Numbered from the stretch's first letter, positions 48,047 to 59,616 are shown. The stretch: DNA of 64,000 nt from Rhabdophis nuchalis (GCA_039707465.1 CM077644.1:98630375-98694374); one strand, 5' to 3'. A program made the numbers and translations. The notes: generated by a model from the letters alone, not told the origin.

Positions 48047-48664
48047 TGCATCATCCCCATGGTCCCGCATTCAAAATTCAGATGATTTGCAGCTGGTTCA
48101 TATTTATGACGGTCGCAGTGTCCCAAGGTCATGGGATCACCTTTGGCGACCTTCTGACAAGGAAAGTCAATGGAGAAGCCAGATTCATTTAACAACCACT
48201 TACTAACTTATCAACTACCGTGCTTCACTCAGCAACTGTGACAAGAAAGGTCGTAAAATGGGGCCAAATTCATTTCATAAATGTCACCCTTACCAACTGA
48301 AATGTTGGCCTCAAATGTGGTCGTAAGCCGAGGATTACCTGTAGTAGTACATATAGCACCATTTGGCTTGCTGCAACTCTTATAGCTGTATTGTTGGAAA
48401 GAGTGTTGGCAACATTTTTCCCCCCAGTGGATTAATGAAAGTTAATTGGTTTTGGTTCTATCCTTATCTACTACTAACACAATAAACCCTTGGTCCACCC
48501 TTTACTCAAGTTCAAAGTGGCAGGGGCAACAGTCTGCGATCTAACTATACTCTAATGGGGAAACTCTCTCCCTCTGACCTGTTCTGAAATTTTGAATTTA
48601 TTTAGCTTTATTTGGCATAGCGTGAAGCATTTCTCTTTAACAGGCTTGGTATGAATTGATAGGC

Positions 48665-49020
48665 CTGTGATGACAAAACTATGGCATGCATGGAGCCCCT
48701 CTGCAGACACGCAAGCCATCACCCAGTTGAGTTCCACGGCGCATAAGCACACACCTCCCACCAGCCGATTTTTGGGTCTGCCGCACATGCGGGAGAAGCA
48801 CCAGCGAGCGTGAGAGCAGGGGGAAGCACCCCCCTGCACCCCTGTTTTTTTGTTTCAGGAGGCTTCAGGGAGGTCTGCTAAGCCCAAAATGAGGCGCGCT
48901 GGGTACGCATGCGCAAGGAGGGCACGCATGCACGGGGGTGGGGGAGCATTGGGGCTTGTGTGTGCATGCACAAGGGAGCAGGGGGCACTGCATTGTGGGT
49001 GTGGGCACATGTGCTAGGGT
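48665..49020. mobile_element. hAT MITE remnant (GTGATGGCGAACC family)
   Basis: Begins CTGTGATGACAAAACTATGG, matching the left end at 58372, followed by CpG-decayed ACGCATGCGCAAGG-type text. The right end is not recognisable. Confidence 0.55.
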
Positions 49021-49912
49021 GTAAATTCAGAGCGTTTGCAATATCTGCTGTGTATTCAAGAGCACTTTAGCAGGCAAGTGGAACCTGTGACAGTTTCTAA
49101 TGTTGCTGAACTGCAATACTCAGCAGGTCATATCAGAATGATCAAAAGCCAGTCAGCACTAAGTACATTCAGTCTTCAAGTCCAATCTCCGCTAATATTG
49201 GATCTCATTAGGCTTATAAATATCATCCTCTTGTGTCCCATTATGCGCAGTGTAAGCACAAGCTCCTTCTCCTGGAGATAAGGCTTAGGTATTAATAACT
49301 GCAACAGAAGACTAGCATTGCTTCAATAACAGGCAGGGCAAACCACAATGCTCATTCATTTTAATCGCTTTAACAAAAGCTCCTTAAGTATATTAGGCAC
49401 TTATATACAACGAGATACAGCACTTTATCATGCCCATTTCTCAGCCTGCTCTCATGATGCTAACAGGGACATTGGAGGTAGATAAACCACCACTGATCTT
49501 ACAGCTTTCTGGCTACGATTGTCTAGGTTCAATGCAAACTTTGGCCATGACAAATTCACCTCAAGCCCATTCTGATATTGTAGAAGTTTTGGTTTGAAAT
49601 ACAGAAGCAATCTAGGCAACCCCCCTACAGTTTTGGTAGCTCTTAGACCACTATGAGCCAGAAGTCAATAACATAACGTCATTCTAACATTTTGGCTAAT
49701 ATGGTCATAAGAGCCCATATTTTAATTATTCCCTTCAGTTAAAGATGCATGGGTTGGTTCTATTTCAGCCCCCTTCAGTTTGCATTTCATTCATCAGTCT
49801 ACTGCATACCATTCTGACATTAATCTACCAATATTTTACAAATGCTGTACAGAATGTCCAACTCCAATGCATTTTCTCATGAACTGCACATTTCTGGATC
49901 TATTTAATCCCT

Positions 49913-49916
<4 letters not shown>

Positions 49917-49957
<41 letters not shown>
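49917..49957. repeat. (CA)n microsatellite
   Basis: About 20 CA dinucleotides, uninterrupted. Confidence 0.97.
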
Positions 49958-49960
<3 letters not shown>

Positions 49961-50104
49961 ATTTGATCAGAATTACAAAATGCAGTGAAATGTGAAATTC
50001 AAAGTACCACTACATCTCAGGTCAAGTCAGCTCAGGACGCAGGTCAAATTTAGTGGTATGTGGGAATAACCTTAGGAGACAGGAGAATGAGTTACAGTCT
50101 AGGC

Positions 50105-50240
50105 CAGTGTTTCTCAACCTTGTCAACTTGAAGATGTCTGAACTTCAACTCCCAGAACTCCCCAGCCAGCGAATGCTGGCTGGGGAGTTCTGGGAGTTGA
50201 AGTCCAGACATCTTCAAGTTGACAAGGTTGAGAAACACTG
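50105..50240. mobile_element. foldback hAT MITE, 136 bp
   Basis: Palindrome starting CAGTGTTTCTCAACCTTGTC, centre CCAGCGAATGCTGG. Perfect 8-bp duplication GTCTAGGC (50097-50104, 50241-50248). Confidence 0.95.
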
Positions 50241-50497
50241 GTCTAGGCAATGGTCTGATAAATGAAATCTGAGTCCCAGGGAGGGGGTAGGTGGAGAAAG
50301 TGTCTAAGAAGGAACATCCCTATTTTATTTTATTTTTATGGTGAAAGTAATGCAAGGGAAAGGTACTTTCAGACTTGCAAGATTCTGACAATAAAGATAG
50401 TCTTGTGTCTTCTGCTTCTTATCTGGAAGAAACACTGACACTGACACTCAAGAATTCTTAGCTCTAATTTTCTATGGAGATTCTCTGTCGTCCAGGT

Positions 50498-50632
50498 CAG
50501 GGCTCTCCAACCTTTGCAACTTTAAGTCTGAAGGACTTCAGCTCCCAGAATTCTCCAGCCAGGTTTGCTGGCTGGATAAGTCTGGGACCTGAAGTTCTTC
50601 AGACTTAAAGTTGCAAAGGTTGGAGACCCCTG
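50498..50632. mobile_element. foldback hAT MITE, 135 bp
   Basis: Palindrome starting CAGGGCTCTCCAACCTTTGC, centre AGCCAGGTTTGCTGGCT. Perfect 8-bp duplication GTCCAGGT (50490-50497, 50633-50640). Inner arms have several mismatches. Confidence 0.95.
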
Positions 50633-50734
50633 GTCCAGGTCATGGTTGTCCCAAAGTTGCTTTATCAAAAGGCAACTGGATTTTCTTTCTTTTTCCTTGA
50701 AGACGTTTTGCTTCTCATCCAAGAACCCTCTCTG

Positions 50735-50852
50735 GAAGCTTTCACGAAGAGACTGGAAGGCCATCTGTCAAAAATGGTGTAGGGTCTGCTTGGGCAGGAG
50801 GTTGGACTAGATGACCTACAAGATCCCTTCCAACTCTGTTAATCTGTGATCT
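50735..50852 (+). mobile_element. CR1 (snake L3-like) LINE 3' terminus
   Basis: Contains GGCCATCTGTCAAAAATGG, GGAGGTTGGACTAGATGACC and TCCCTTCCAACTCTGTTAA, the last part of the CR1 3' UTR. Confidence 0.75.
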
Positions 50853-51340
50853 GTAAAGCACCTTTGGGATTTAGCTCTAATTGATCCCTCCTCCTTTGGC
50901 CGGGTCACGCTTGGTGTGATATGAAACCAGGCAACTACATAGTTGCAAATTCATGGCTTAGCATGATGTGTGAATCTAACCTGGATTTCCATTTTCTAGG
51001 AACTATTATCCTGGAGGCTATAAAACCATTCTGTGCTCATTTTTATCATCTTTATTCACATAATTCTTATTCAAACACAAAGAACTACTTCTGGACATGG
51101 GAAATAAGCAAACAGCTTTGGATGTGTTTCTTTTCTGCTCCACAAATGACTACTGCTCTTTTTGTTTGAGAGTCCGTTCCGTTCCTTCATTAAGGTAGAG
51201 AATAATACTTTCTTCCCTTACCCCTCAAAAAGCCTTTTTGAAAGTATGCTTTGTGAGAAGAGGCTTATATGCACTGGAAAGTTGCAGGTAATAAGGTCTA
51301 GGGGTGGGCTTGCAGGACTCACTGAACCAAAGTTTTAAAC

Positions 51341-51566
51341 CAGGGGTAGTCAACCTTTTTATACCTACCGCCCACTTTTGTATCTCTGTTAGTAGTAAAA
51401 TTTTCTAACCGTCTACCAGTTCCACAGTAATGGTGATTTATGAAGTAGGGAAGTCAATTAAATTTAAAAAAGGAAAGTGCTTCAGTATCGGACAAAGCCT
51501 CTACTGCCCACCATGAAAGCTGGAACGGCCACTAGTGGGTGGTAGGGACCAGGTTGACTACCACTG
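51341..51566. mobile_element. hAT MITE family A, copy 2
   Basis: CAGGGGTAGTCAACC at the left, GGTTGACTACCACTG at the right, 226 bp. Flanks do not show a clean 8-bp repeat, so the site has decayed or the right end extends a few bases. Confidence 0.85.
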
Positions 51567-51830
51567 GACTGGTGTAAACTAACATAATTGCAATATGGAC
51601 CAGACATATTTCTAACGTAGATACTTTTATGAATATGCAGTATTTAGAGCAGAAAGAATGAGACGTGGGAAACGAGGAACTGAAAGTAATGAATGGCAGA
51701 GAGCTTCAAATGCACATGGGTGTTTGCAGAGAGTGATGGTCAGTAAGAATGTAAAAAAGTACAAGGAAGGGAAACTATGGAATGTGAATGTCAGCTAAAA
51801 AGGAAAGTATAAGAAATGTGACTTGAAATG

Positions 51831-51995
51831 AGAAGGGTGTCCTTTGCTCCCGGATTGGCTGAACCAGTACTGGCGGCGGCGGGAGGCTCCGCCCAACTGT
51901 CCGGGTGTTTCTGCACATGCGCAGAAGCGTCACACACACACATGAGCACAAGCGAACCGATAGCACCGGAATTTGAAACCCACCTCTGTCTTTGC
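51831..51995. mobile_element. possible hAT-like MITE (AACCGGTAG type)
   Basis: GGATTGGCTGAACCAGTACT, GGAGGCTCCGCCCAACTG, CTGCACATGCGCAGAAGCG, ending TTTGAAACCCACCTCTG. Related to 921-1175 and 63783. Confidence 0.55.
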
Positions 51996-52909
51996 CCAAT
52001 AGCAGTCCTTGCAGGATCTGCTATGTACCATTGGACGCCATTGCAATGGTTTAATAATGTAACTGTTGTTGTGGAATTGCATTGCTATGTTGGCTATAAA
52101 TGTTCCAAATTGCTCATGAAATAAACCTCTGATCTTTAAGTAAGATTTATTGCTTGTGGTTTGTCTGTGTTCCTCGTTATTGGGATATTTTTAGGACAGC
52201 CTTCACCTCCCCAAATGAGGCTAACTGGGATATAAATACGAATTCCTTGCCTTAAGTTTAAGGTAAGAAATTCTGTGGCTGCCACAAAAAAGAGAGGTGA
52301 AGGACCAAGAAAGCTACTGCCAAAGGCCGTTTTATTTAATGAGATTATCCACAAACTACCTAAAGGGTGAATTTACTCAGTGCTCAAAACAAAAATGAGC
52401 TACAGCCAGGTCACTGCTAAAATTACCAACTCCATTAGAGTCTTAAAAAGAAAACACTCTGGTACAGAGGGAGAAGGGAAGATGTTTTGTGTTAACTCTT
52501 AGTTCTGAACACATTCCATTCTCACTGTGCACCACATGAAAGGCGACATCTGTCCTGGTCTTCTCTGACTTGCCTTTAGCAGGAAGCCTTTATTCTTTGC
52601 TAAAAGGCAACACCGCAAGGGTTTTCAATGACAAAGTCACTGCCGTTTAAGGCTGAGGGGCAATGACGTTTGAACACCCAGTCTTACTGGTGAAAGTGAG
52701 ACCTCAGGACAGAGCATTAGAAAGTAGAAAAACATCGCTAAAGCACAAGAGCTCAAGGGGTGGCCCAGAGAAGCAACCAAGTTGGTTAAATCAAAGCTCT
52801 TTTTTTTTTGCCAATCATTGAACAGAAGCTGTTGCTTTAACGGACCTTGAGTGAATGGCTTTTCCAATGGGATGCATTTGTTAAATGTTGAGAAGAGGAT
52901 GATTTGCAC

Positions 52910-53295
52910 CAGGGGTAAAATGCTACCCCGGTTCAGGCTGTTTCACCGGTGGCAAAAAAATGCTACCACTTCACCCAAACCGGTAGTTTAAAAAATTGCT
53001 TTAAAAAGTTTTTTTTTAAAGTTTCGACGATCACACGGCACAGGTGATTGTCGCACAATTGATCATCAGAACTTTTTTAAAACATTTTTTAGCATTTTTT
53101 TTACTAGCAGTTCGCCCAAACCAGTAGTAAAAAAAAATGCTTTGAAAAGGTTTTTTAAAAGTTCCAACGATCAGCTGTGTGACAATCAGCTGTGTGGCGT
53201 GATTTATATTCACTAGAAAGGTTTAGTATCTGCATTGTGCATGCGCGCAAAGCGTTTGGCACGGATGTAGCAGACTTCAGAGCATTTCACCCCTG
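52910..53295. mobile_element. hAT MITE (CAGGGGTAAAATGC family), 386 bp
   Basis: Starts CAGGGGTAAAATGCTACC and ends AGAGCATTTCACCCCTG. Perfect 8-bp duplication ATTTGCAC (52902-52909, 53296-53303). Internal ACCGGTAGTTTAAAAAA and ACCAGTAGTAAAAAAAA are a partial duplication. Confidence 0.92.
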
Positions 53296-53806
53296 ATTTG
53301 CACCTCATTTTTCTCCTTAAATTTACCTTTAAAAAACCCAAATCTGAGCTGCTTCTAAAAGTAGGATCCAACCTTTACATTGGACACACACAAAATCACA
53401 AGCATGGATATGTGGAGTGGCAAATAGAGATAACTGGAACTACCATTTAATTTAATTTGGAACTCAGCTACCAGAGTTTGACTTGTTCAGAATTGCTTAC
53501 GTGACACCTACTTTCAAAAGAACGTCACAGTGCAGTGATGGTTGATGTTAAAGCACAGAGGAATGGAAAATGTTTAAGGCATTCTTTCACCCAACAGCGC
53601 AAGATGTCAGGGAGCAAGAAACCTAAATCCTGCTATCAGCATTTACAAGGCAGGCCACTTTTCCAATGCGCTAAAGAGAAATAAGTAGCACATACAGTAG
53701 GTGAGTTTAACCGATTTTCCTGTGATTCCTGTCCCTTCCCCTCCCCACCCAACTCCACCCCAATTCCTGTTAGAACTGTGACTTGCCACTGTTTTTTTTG
53801 TAACAG

Positions 53807-54163
53807 GTGCCATCCACTAGGCTATGCCAGCGGGCGACGCCCAGGGGAAGGGCCTTCTCTGTGGCGGGCCCAGCCCTCTGGAACGACCTTCCCCCCAAAA
53901 TTAGAACAACCACGGACCTCCGCTCATTCCGTCAAAAATTGAAAACACACTTTTTCTGCTTGGCCGGCCTAGGTTAGTCTTCCGTCTTTCGATAGGGTTT
54001 TAGTGGTTTTTAGTATAATTTAATTTAGGGTATTTTAGCGCAGGGACAATTGTTTAATTCGTATTTTAACAATTTATCTTTCTATGTATTTTATATTGGT
54101 TTTTTATTCCCTGTGCACCGCTCCGAGTCCCTTAGGGGAGAGGAAGCGGTATACAAATAAAAT

Positions 54164-54165
<2 letters not shown>
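53807..54165 (+). mobile_element. L2-type LINE, 5'-truncated 3' end
   Basis: Translates to [24 protein letters not shown] sequence, IRTTTDLRSFRQKLKTHFFC and LAGLG stop, then a 3' UTR ending CCGCTCCGAGTCCC and ATACAAATAAAATG before an (ATT)n tail. Confidence 0.88.

Positions 54166-54222
<57 letters not shown>
54166..54222. repeat. (ATT)n LINE tail microsatellite
   Basis: About 19 ATT triplets directly after the L2 3' end. Confidence 0.97.
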
Positions 54223-54294
54223 GTAATGATTAATATTTGGAAAGCAACAAAAATTATCAGGGGAGGGGAGGAGTTGCATAGGTCTAGTTTAATT

Positions 54295-54590
54295 TTAAAA
54301 AAAGGATTAGAGGTGACATGATAGCAGTGTTCCAATATCTCAGGGATTGCCACGAAGAAAAGGGAGTCAAGCTATCTTCCACTTAAAGGCAGGACAAGAA
54401 ACAATGGGTGGAAACTAATCAAGGAGAGAAGCAATTTAGAACTAAGGAGAAATTTCTTGATAGTTAGAACAATTAATCAGTGGAACAGCTTGCCTCCAGA
54501 AGTTGTGAATGCTCCAACACTGGAAGTTTTAAACAACAGATTGGACAAGCATTTGTCTGAAATGCTATAGGGTTTCCAGCCTGGCTCAGC
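54295..54590 (+). mobile_element. CR1 (snake L3-like) LINE 3' region
   Basis: Contains GAGGTGACATGATAGCAGTG, AAGCAATTTAGAACTAAGG, AACAATTAATCAGTGGAACA and TTGGACAAGCATTTGTCTG, collinear with the copy at 10545. Confidence 0.8.
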
Positions 54591-56118
54591 TGTGTGCTGT
54601 CCAGCTTTCTTTTAGAAAAGGCTGACCTCCCATTAAATTTAAAAAAAACAACCATCTGGGCTATGATAAGGAATGCATCAGTTTCCATTCTCTAAAGAAT
54701 TTCCCTGAAAGGAATCCATCCTAATAATATTCCCAGAGATTCTTTACGCAGATTTTGTAATCTGCCCTTAAAAAGCTTTAATCAAACTTGGTTTTTTTCA
54801 AAATTCTTGTACATTCTGTGAATGTGTGTATATATCATATATTCTGTGGGGGGAAAACTAATCAGCACGCTAGATGTCATGTCTCAGTTCTGCTCCCAAC
54901 CGGCATGAACAATTCCAAAAGAATTAACAATTGGCTCTTGCAAGCCAGTAGAAGCCAACTTCAGCACAGCGCATTGCATATTGACTGATTACGTGCCATA
55001 AAGTAGATTTTGATTTCTAGCGGCCACACAGAGAGATTTTCTCCATGAACCACTGCATATGCATATTCATTATAAGCCACTTGGAAATGTTCTAATCAGA
55101 ATAAATGATTTCAATGAAGAGCTGAATATGCATTCCTTATTTTTATTGTCTTCCATCCTAAGATGTCTTTCTTATAATCGTCCTGCTATATTTTCATTAA
55201 AAGTAGGAATTTTGAGATTCTATACTGAGAATGTGGCCACATCATCAATGGAAAAGGAAAGGAAAGTAGGCTAAAGATGGCAGCTGGGTTTATTCAGTGC
55301 AGGGCCCTCAATAAGTAGTTGGTTCAGCTACTTATTTTGCATTCATTGCTACTCTGCTGTTGTTCATTTTTCTATTTGAAAAATGCCTGGTTTAATCCGG
55401 GTCCTTTCGGCAACCATCAGCTTTGTTCCTCCTGAAATGTAGACACTTATATAGGCAAGTACATTAGTTAGCCCTTTGGTCTCTGCACCTTGTCTGTTAC
55501 AGACAGATAAAAAGTTGTGTGAATTCCATTAATGGTTTATGTTAGGCGTGTTGAATGCTTACAACATTAAAGACCACTTAGTAGAAAGGGAGGAAGCAAT
55601 TTAATGCATTCATTTGTTTCAACTCAGGAAAAAAAGAGGCATCAGATATTAGTTTATTTCTTAAAGTCACGTATATTCCATAGAAGTATAAAATTACTCA
55701 TTGTAGCTTGCAGACGGCATATTAAAATTACATGTTTAAGCCTGCAACAACAAGAAACTTTTGCACCCTTGCCTCAAGGTGAAAGAGATCTCTTCTGTAT
55801 TCTTTTTGCTTCCTGAAGTTGTTAAGACACAATCAGAAGAAAATCATAGGTACTTGAGGAAAAATTATGAAAAGCCTAAACAAAGCTGTGCTTGGCCACA
55901 ACTTGTGTGTTTGTGTATTAATTTGAGGCAGTAGGAATAAATCCTGCACCTGTATCAATCATGACAGCTACATCAGAATAGATGACATAACAGATTATAG
56001 ATATAGTTTATAATAGTTATGTTTATATCCACAAAAAATCTCATAAATTGCTCACAATGTGATTCTATGTGCGCTACATTTTATTTTATGGGAAATAATA
56101 AAACAATACAACTTGGAA

Positions 56119-56460
56119 TACAGGTAGTGCTTAATGTACCACAACTGAGCTCAAATTTTCTGTTGCTAAGTGAAACATTTCTTAAGTGAATTTTGCCCAA
56201 TCTTACAAACTTTCTTGCCACAGTTGTTAAGAGAATCACTGTAGTTGTTCAATTAGTAACATAGTTGTTAAATGAATCTGATTTCCCCATTGACTTTGCT
56301 TTTCAGAGGTCACAGAAGCTGATCATATGACCCCAAGACAATGCATCCATCATAAATATGATGTAAGTCATAAGTGTGAAAAATGGCCATAAGTTACTTT
56401 TTTCAGTGCCGTTGTAATTTCAAATGGTTATTAAATGAACTGTTGTAAGTTGAGGGATGT
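56119..56460. mobile_element. TA-flanked MITE (AGGTAGTCCTCGACTTA family)
   Basis: TACAGGTAGTGCTTAATGTA at the left; right end AACTGTTGTAAGTTGAGGG. Body with GTTGCTAAGTGAAACATTTC and TTGACTTTGCTTTTCAGAGG, as in other copies. Confidence 0.75.
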
Positions 56461-56893
56461 GAACCGGGGCTTTATTACATGTTAGGCAAAGCCTTAGCCA
56501 CTTAAGCCACCAGGTTCTCTTCCTGATCAGCTGAGACAGGAGGATAAGTATATACTTGTGTCACAACACCCTGTTAGGCCCCAATTAAGGGAGGAAGCAT
56601 ACTGCTCTCCTTTTCTGCCTTTCGGCTCATCGCCAGAAACCATCTAGACAGAAAGCCCTGGTTCAAATCCCAGTAAGGGTATGACTAGCTGATGAGAGCT
56701 AAAAAGCTCGAAATAGATCTATCCTAGTCTCCCTGACTTATTTATTGATCAGCTCAAAAACGTAACACACACACACAAACATATAAATAAATATATAAAT
56801 AAATAAATAAATAAATATACATACATAAATTTATTTATACATATAAATAAATATATATATATATTTGTTTTCGTAGATTTTTACGGGTATAGG

Positions 56894-57091
56894 TATGTAG
56901 ATTTTGGTTTATTCGGGTCTTTTCCCGTGTAAAATTAAAGGTGTTTTTGCAACGTTTCGATGGGATCACCATCATCATCATCAGGCCTGGGCCTTTGCAA
57001 AACATGATGATGGGGGTGATCCCATCGAAACGTTGCAAAAACACCTTTAATTTTACACGGGAAAAGACCCGAATAAACCAAAATCTACATA
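56894..57091. mobile_element. palindrome with hammerhead-like core (Penelope-like element remnant?)
   Basis: Inverted arms of about 90 bp (TATGTAGATTTTGGTTTATT at the left is mirrored at the right end) around a short asymmetric centre. On the minus strand 56984-56955 reads CTGATGA, then a hairpin-forming segment with GATGG/CCATC, then GAAACGTTGC. CUGANGA plus stem II plus GAAA is the hammerhead ribozyme core, and CTGATGA...CGAAACGTTGC is a phrase I associate with Penelope-like elements. The opposite arm has ATGATGA, breaking the core. No coding region remains. Ribozyme activity is inference. Confidence 0.7.
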
Positions 57092-57092
57092 T

Positions 57093-57161
<69 letters not shown>

Positions 57162-57175
57162 CATACATACATACA

Positions 57176-57243
<68 letters not shown>
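57092..57243. repeat. (ATACAT)n, (ACAT)n and (AT)n microsatellites
   Basis: Hexamer, tetramer and dimer blocks in succession, filling the gap between the palindrome and the next MITE. An (AAAT)n-rich tract at about 56785-56860 sits on the other side of the palindrome. Confidence 0.95.
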
Positions 57244-57246
<3 letters not shown>

Positions 57247-57462
57247 CCAGTTCTGTGGGCATGGCATGGCTTGGTGGGCATGGCAGGGGAAGGTTACTGC
57301 AAAATTCCCATTCCCTCCCGATCAGCTGAGACTCGGGAGGCAGAGAATAGATGGAGGTGGGGCCAGTCAGAGGTGGTATTTACCAGTTCTCCGAACTAAT
57401 CAAAATTTCTGCTACCAGTTCTCTAGAACTGGTGAGAAGCTGCTGAATATCACCTCTGATAT
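57244..57462. mobile_element. MITE (GGTGGTATTCAGCAGG family), inverted
   Basis: Begins AACCAGTTCTGTGGGCATGG, includes GAGGCAGAGAATAGATGG and GGCCAGTCAGAGGTGGTATT, ends GCTGCTGAATATCACCTC. It is the reverse complement layout of 37069-37265. Confidence 0.8.
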
Positions 57463-57810
57463 ATGCTCAATAGAATACATATATTCTATTGAAGAATTTT
57501 TTAACAAAATCAAAGCAAATTAAAAGCAATAATTTCTTCGTTTCACCGGATGCCATTAACCCCAAGGCATAAGGCCTGTTTTTAGTTAAATTTGCCAACC
57601 AGAATATGCTCAATGCAAACTCCAATTTTTGCATGCTGACTTTCTTGACAGGGGAACTTCTAGCTTTATATGAGATTCCCTAAATCACAGACCATGAAGA
57701 TAACAATGTAATCTATAATGCTTGCCAACTCTACTAAACAAAAGTGGAGGAGAGGGTTGTGGTCTGTGGTCCTGCCACAATATATTCTTTCCTTTGAAAG
57801 TCTCCTAACA

Positions 57811-57945
57811 CAGGGGTTCCCAATCTTTGCAACTTTAAGTCTGAAGGACTTCAACTCCCAGACTTCTCCAGCCAGCTTTGCTGGCTGGAGAATTCTGGGA
57901 GCTGAAGTCCTTCAGACTTAAAGTTGCAAAGGTTGGAGACCCCTG
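57811..57945. mobile_element. foldback hAT MITE, 135 bp
   Basis: Palindrome starting CAGGGGTTCCCAATCTTTGC, centre CCAGCTTTGCTGG. Perfect 8-bp duplication TCCTAACA (57803-57810, 57946-57953). Confidence 0.95.
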
Positions 57946-58371
57946 TCCTAACACACCTGTCAGAATTTACTGCCGTACTTCTCACAATCAGACACGAGGT
58001 CAATTGTTGAAAAAGGGAAGCATTGTTTTCCAACCGACTATAATATGAAACTTTGGTTTAATAACAACAAAGAATTATTCAACCAGCACACTCTGGCATT
58101 AAGAAAAGAGAAGGATCGTATTTCAAAAACATGAAATTATTGAACCAGTAAAAGAGATGGGGAAGGATGAGATCACAGTGCTGACTCCTGAGTTCAAAGA
58201 TATCTGAAGCACCTTCTAACTACAATTAGCCTAGCCTCTAATTTACAAAGTTTATTTCCAAACTGTCGGAAACTTAAAGGATTATGTCATGGTTTTCTAC
58301 ATAAATTTACCAGCGCATAAGAACCCACTGTCACAGCCACTTTTAATTATACTGCAAATATTACTATAGAT

Positions 58372-58722
58372 CAGTGATGGCTAACATTTTTTGGCTCGCG
58401 TGCCAAAAGCGGGGAGAGCGAAAGGGGGGATCCTGCATGGGTGTGCAACACCCATAATGCTATGTGTGCAACTCCTACTTTTTGTGTGGTTTTTTTTGCC
58501 CTCCCCAGGCTCCAGAGGCTTACCCCCCCCACACACACCTCCAGAGGCTTCGGGAACTTCCCTGAAGCCTCCAGAGGGCGAAAAACGGCTTCAAAAGAAG
58601 GCCTAAATCAGCTGGCCAACACACACATGCATGCTGGAGCTGACAGGGCAATGCCTCACGTGCCCTCAGAAATTATTCCGCTTACCGCCTGTGGCACCCG
58701 AGCCATAGGTTCGCCATCACTG
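58372..58722. mobile_element. hAT MITE (GTGATGGCGAACC family), 351 bp
   Basis: Starts CAGTGATGGCTAACATTTTT and ends GCCATAGGTTCGCCATCACTG minus its first base. Perfect 8-bp duplication CTATAGAT (58364-58371, 58723-58730). Best copy of the family also seen at 15670 and 48665. Confidence 0.93.
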
Positions 58723-58779
58723 CTATAGATAGTCCCTACTTAATAGTAATTGGGAGTGGAATTTGTCGCTAAGTGATAC

Positions 58780-59054
58780 TGTTGTGTCCACTGCCTCGCG
58801 GACGTGCCCATGTGCAGGACACTCCTGATTGGCTGAACAGTTGACAGTTTACATGGGAAAATGCGGCTCGCTGATTGGTTGCCGTTTGACAGCCACTGCT
58901 ATCTAAAGCGCTGTCGAATGGGGGTTCATTTCTCCTGTTACCGTTTGCCATTTCATTGCTTGAGTTACTGGTTATTGTTAATCCCAATAAAGGGATTGTT
59001 ATTTGCAGAGCTGTCTTGCCTCAGTCCTTGTCCACCCAGTCACCCTCCAGAACA
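58780..59054 (+). mobile_element. solo LTR, 275 bp
   Basis: Starts TGTTGTGTCCACTGCCTCGC and ends CCTCCAGAACA. Perfect 5-bp duplication GATAC (58775-58779, 59055-59059). It has two CCAAT-type motifs (TGATTGG) and AATAAA near 58986, so a plus-strand promoter and polyadenylation site can be read. No internal genes remain. Confidence 0.92.
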
Positions 59055-59430
59055 GATACAGTCATAAAGGCAACCATCATGCGACTTTATCACTTAGCAG
59101 CTGCAATCCCAACACTCTCCATTGCTGTTGTTATGTAAGGATTGTGGGTTTTGTTAAGCGAGGATCTCACATGACTGTGACCTGTAACTTCCTGACAGCT
59201 TCCAAACCACAAAATCAATCAATGGGGAAATCAGCAGGAAGTCGGAAGTCCTGGGAGGCTTCCAAGCAGGCTGGTGGGAAAGTGCTATGAAGTGCAGCTT
59301 GGTGGGGGAGGGGAAGGCTGGGTAACTGCAGGCAAGTGTAGAAAGAAGCCTGCAGTGCAGAGAGTGGGGGAGGGCAGGAAAGGGAGCTGTACTGGGTGTA
59401 TGAATACAGACAGGCATTGGATGGGAACTC

Positions 59431-59616
59431 AGAGGTGGTATTCTACCTATAGCGGAAATCGTGGGTGGCCCCGCTCACCCACCCCAGCTCTATGGCATCC
59501 CATTTAGGCCTTTTTTTTTTGCCCAAAGCGCATCATGGAAGGCTGAGCGCATGTGCAGATGCGCGTGCTCACATTTGCAAACTGGTAGGGAAGGTAAGTA
59601 AATACCACACCTGGGG
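59431..59616. mobile_element. hAT-like MITE (GGTATTCAGCC / AACCGGTAGG family)
   Basis: Starts GAGGTGGTATTCTACC, has CCCCAGCTCTATGGCATCCC and GAGCGCATGTGCAGATGCGC, ends AAGTAAATACCACACCTGG. Nested in the MITE around it. Confidence 0.65.

Larger units (their letters stand above)
44063..48343. mobile_element. TA-flanked MITE split by two L2 insertions
   Basis: Three pieces of one MITE, 44063-44106, 44552-44607 and 48047-48343, add up to about 390 bp, the normal family length. The first begins TACAGGTAGTCCTCGACTTA, the second reads GGCACTGAAAAATGTGAC, and the third ends GTAAGCCGAGGATTACCTG. Two separate L2 insertions fill the gaps. Confidence 0.85.

Noticed and set aside
56835..57281. Open frames of YIYI/TYTYTY repeats
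   Set aside because: Translations of the ATACAT, ACAT and AT microsatellites.
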